A stretch of 33,647 nucleotides of DNA. Source: Nonomuraea terrae. Its GTDB lineage: Bacteria; Actinomycetota; Actinomycetes; Streptosporangiales; Streptosporangiaceae. The notes beneath the pieces were generated by a model, which did not search any database, had not been told where the DNA came from, and worked only from the letters and a program-made list of their open reading frames with translations. Where the stretch lies: the NCBI RefSeq assembly GCF_004348995.1, contig NZ_SMKQ01000082.1:1-33647 (forward strand), written 5' to 3'. Position numbers and translations under genes: made by a program. Below, piece by piece: positions 31,796 through 33,647 of the stretch. How positions within the stretch are numbered: position 1 is the stretch's first letter; the number at the start of each line of letters is the position of its first letter.

Positions 31796-33647
31796 CTACC
31801 TGCCGTCGATGGCGACGCGGACGAGCTCGCGGCCGCGCAGCGCGTAGAGCGCCCGGCGCGACGGGTCGAGGGCCATTTTCGGCTCGGCGCCGAACCAGTC
31901 GCCTGCCAGCCCCTCCACGATCGGCCGCACGGTCCACCTGACCAGGTCGATCTTGTAGATCGCGGCCCCGTCGGTGCAGTACGCCATCCGCCCGGTGACG
32001 AACAGCTCGCCGCCCTTCGCCCCGACCGCCAGCGTCCGGGTGACCTTCCTGCGCAGCAGGTCGAACTCGAATACCTCGCCCGCGAGGGTCATGCCGTACA
32101 GGGTGACGGTGCCGAACGCCAGCGAGGAGATCCGGGTGGCGCCGGGGACCGGCTCCACCTCCCACAGCAGCTTCCTCCTGACCAGGTCGAACGCCGCCAG
32201 CCTGGCCGTGGTGGTGACCGGCGGCAGGCCGAGGCCTTCCTGGGTCATGGTGCCGAGGTAGGCGACGCCGCCCCGGGCGACGACCGAGTAGACCGTTTGA
32301 CGCTCCACGATCGGCCGGTACGTCTCGTAGGAGCCGGTGCGGGGCGAGTAGAGGGACAGGGCGCCGTTCATGTGGCCGGGCTCCGGCTGGCTGGGCATGA
32401 CGATCAGGCCCGTCGCCTTGTCGTGGGCGAGGTCGCGGGGCCGGTCCTGCTGGTTGCCGGTGCGGGCGAGGAGCCGGGCCTCCGGCTCGCCGGGGCGGTG
32501 CGCGTACAGGGCGGCCTGGGTGTAGACGCCGAGGTAGTTGACGCCGTCCACGGTGAGCATGGTCTTCGGCTCGCCGGCGATGCCCAGCCTGGTGGTCTGC
32601 CCGGTGGCGATGTCGTGGATGTCGGCGCCGTTCTTGCCGCCGACGTAGACGCGGCGGCCGTCGGAGTGCACGGACATCGGCGCTTCCGGGGCCGACTTCA
32701 GCCCGCGCTGGACGAGGTCGACGTAGTCGAGCGAGCCGGTCGCCGGGTCGTAGACGAAGACGGCGCTGTCCTGGATGCCGTAGACGCGGCCCTCGTGGGC
32801 GAGCAGGCGGTGGGTGAGCGCCTCGAAGTACGGGACGCCGAGCACCTCCAGCTCCCGGCTCTCCAGGTGGTAGCGGTAGAACGTGCCCGACGGACGGCCG
32901 GCGAAGTAGACGTAGCCGTCGTGGATGAGCACCGCGACGGTGTACTTCTCGCCGGGGGTGGTCGCCTTGACCACCGTGTACGTCTCCGGCGCCGCCTTGT
33001 CCAGCACGACCAGCTCGGCCAGCGAGTTCATGCCACCGGCGATGTGGGTGTCGGAGATGTTCATGCTGGACACCCAGTCGCGGTCGGCCAGCTCCTCCGG
33101 CAGGAGCTCGCGCTTCTCGCCGGTCACGCGGTCGATCGCGATCAGGTGGGCGTTGGCGCCGATCCCGGCGTAGACGTAGCGCTCGTCGGCCTGGATGCTG
33201 CGGACGTACTGCTCGCCGGGGGCGGGCTCGCCGAGGTCGCGGCTCGCGCCCGTGGCGGGGTCGTACTCCACGACGCGGCCCGGCTGCGAGGTGCCCAGGT
33301 AGACCTTGCCGTCGGGGGCGGCGCACATCGTCCAGATGTACTCGTCGGTGTATTCGGCGACCTTGGTGACCTGGCCGGAGACGGTGTCGAGGCGGTACAG
33401 GTCCGAGCGGGCGTGCGTGGCGACGTAGACGTCGGTGCCGACCTTGCACATGGCCCAGACGCCGACGCCGGTGGGGATGTCGTAGTGGGCGATGACCTTG
33501 TCCTGGCCGAGGTCGTACGCGGCCACCACGTTGGGGGACAGGCCGCGCGAGCCGACGTAGAGAACGTCGCCGACGAACTCGCCGTTGCCGAGCGGGCTGG
33601 CGACGCTGGCCGGGCCCATGCCGGTGATCGTGCCCTCGGGGCCGGGC
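31796..33647 (-). CDS. Beta-propeller repeat protein (5' end outside window)
   Basis: The frame is open to the right edge; residues upstream of the first in-window Met (33619) read PGPEGTITGMGPASV and fit the repeat style, so the gene starts beyond the window. At least 616 residues are present. Repeated blades carry YDPATG-like turns: VVAAYDLGQDKVI, LYRLDTVSGQVTKV, VVEYDPATGASRDLG, VFVYDPATGSLDYV and FEFDLLRRKVTRTL, each preceded by YVG/VYLG-type strands. This matches PQQ-like/YVTN-type propellers, which bind ligands or proteins and are often secreted; the signal peptide would be outside the window. No catalytic motif is seen and the function is unknown. Confidence 0.82.
   Translation of the reverse strand, partial: PGPEGTITGMGPASVASPLGNGEFVGDVLYVGSRGLSPNVVAAYDLGQDKVIAHYDIPTGVGVWAMCKVGTDVYVATHARSDLYRLDTVSGQVTKVAEYTDEYIWTMCAAPDGKVYLGTSQPGRVVEYDPATGASRDLGEPAPGEQYVRSIQADERYVYAGIGANAHLIAIDRVTGEKRELLPEELADRDWVSSMNISDTHIAGGMNSLAELVVLDKAAPETYTVVKATTPGEKYTVAVLIHDGYVYFAGRPSGTFYRYHLESRELEVLGVPYFEALTHRLLAHEGRVYGIQDSAVFVYDPATGSLDYVDLVQRGLKSAPEAPMSVHSDGRRVYVGGKNGADIHDIATGQTTRLGIAGEPKTMLTVDGVNYLGVYTQAALYAHRPGEPEARLLARTGNQQDRPRDLAHDKATGLIVMPSQPEPGHMNGALSLYSPRTGSYETYRPIVERQTVYSVVARGGVAYLGTMTQEGLGLPPVTTTARLAAFDLVRRKLLWEVEPVPGATRISSLAFGTVTLYGMTLAGEVFEFDLLRRKVTRTLAVGAKGGELFVTGRMAYCTDGAAIYKIDLVRWTVRPIVEGLAGDWFGAEPKMALDPSRRALYALRGRELVRVAIDGR

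Noticed and set aside
1..33647. CRISPR arrays, tRNA or rRNA genes, transposons, phage integration sites
   Set aside because: I looked for direct-repeat/spacer patterns, tRNA cloverleaf landmarks and terminal inverted repeats with transposase frames and found none; only short 12-bp tandem repeats are present.

Overview
The window is 33.6 kb of very GC-rich DNA. Genes are dense, GTG starts are frequent, and many junctions overlap as GTGA. Together with PucR, CU044_5270-like and LRR proteins this points to a high-GC actinomycete. A Streptosporangiaceae/Nonomuraea-like genome is my guess, an inference from style rather than a database match. I saw no rRNA, tRNA, CRISPR, transposase or phage gene.

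Layout. (1) 1-8412: a PucR-type regulator cut by the window edge, a small S4 RNA-binding protein, two tandem paralogous NCS2 nucleobase permeases, and a three-gene molybdenum hydroxylase (FAD, 2Fe-2S and Mo-cofactor subunits) translationally coupled to the second permease. This is a nucleobase uptake and oxidation module. It would normally be labelled xanthine dehydrogenase, but the permeases carry the uracil-type NAT signature. (2) 8455-10195: a Dps ferritin-like protein and, divergently, a 14-repeat leucine-rich repeat protein. (3) 10288-12403: two paralogous small lipoproteins, each behind an identically spaced ECF-sigma-like promoter (TGAACC-N16-CGTA), flanking the wreck of an ECF sigma factor/CU044_5270 locus. 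(4) 12443-18112: a LacI-family repressor divergent from a five-gene Liv-type ABC importer, with two abutting CGAAAGCGCTTTCG-type operators between them. (5) 18097-20329: cytochrome bd oxidase cydAB, without cydDC nearby, preceded by a long imperfect dyad. (6) 20605-23067: an N-terminally truncated, frameshifted molybdenum hydroxylase remnant, a NodB-type polysaccharide deacetylase lipoprotein and a CoxG-like SRPBCC protein. (7) 23207-25484: an unrecognised 298-aa protein, a FrnE-like DsbA-family protein and thymidine kinase. (8) 25563-29754: a small two-helix membrane protein coupled to HyuA/HyuB hydantoinase/oxoprolinase subunits. (9) 29762 to the end: a glyoxylate/succinic-semialdehyde-reductase-like dehydrogenase, a secreted ADPRibase-Mn-like phosphoesterase and a beta-propeller protein cut by the right edge.

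The functional theme is uptake and breakdown of nitrogenous small molecules: nucleobases, an amphipathic amino-acid-like Liv substrate, and cyclic amides via HyuAB. Housekeeping and redox genes are interspersed. No single clearly new system stands out. The most testable unusual points are the ECF-promoter lipoprotein pair left around a dead sigma gene, the uracil-type permeases coupled to a molybdenum hydroxylase (possible oxidative pyrimidine catabolism), the gene-conversion-like tract in the permease pair, and the cydA upstream dyad. No stretch longer than about 300 bases lacks a gene or pseudogene; the longest are 11760-12040 and 20330-20604, both described below.
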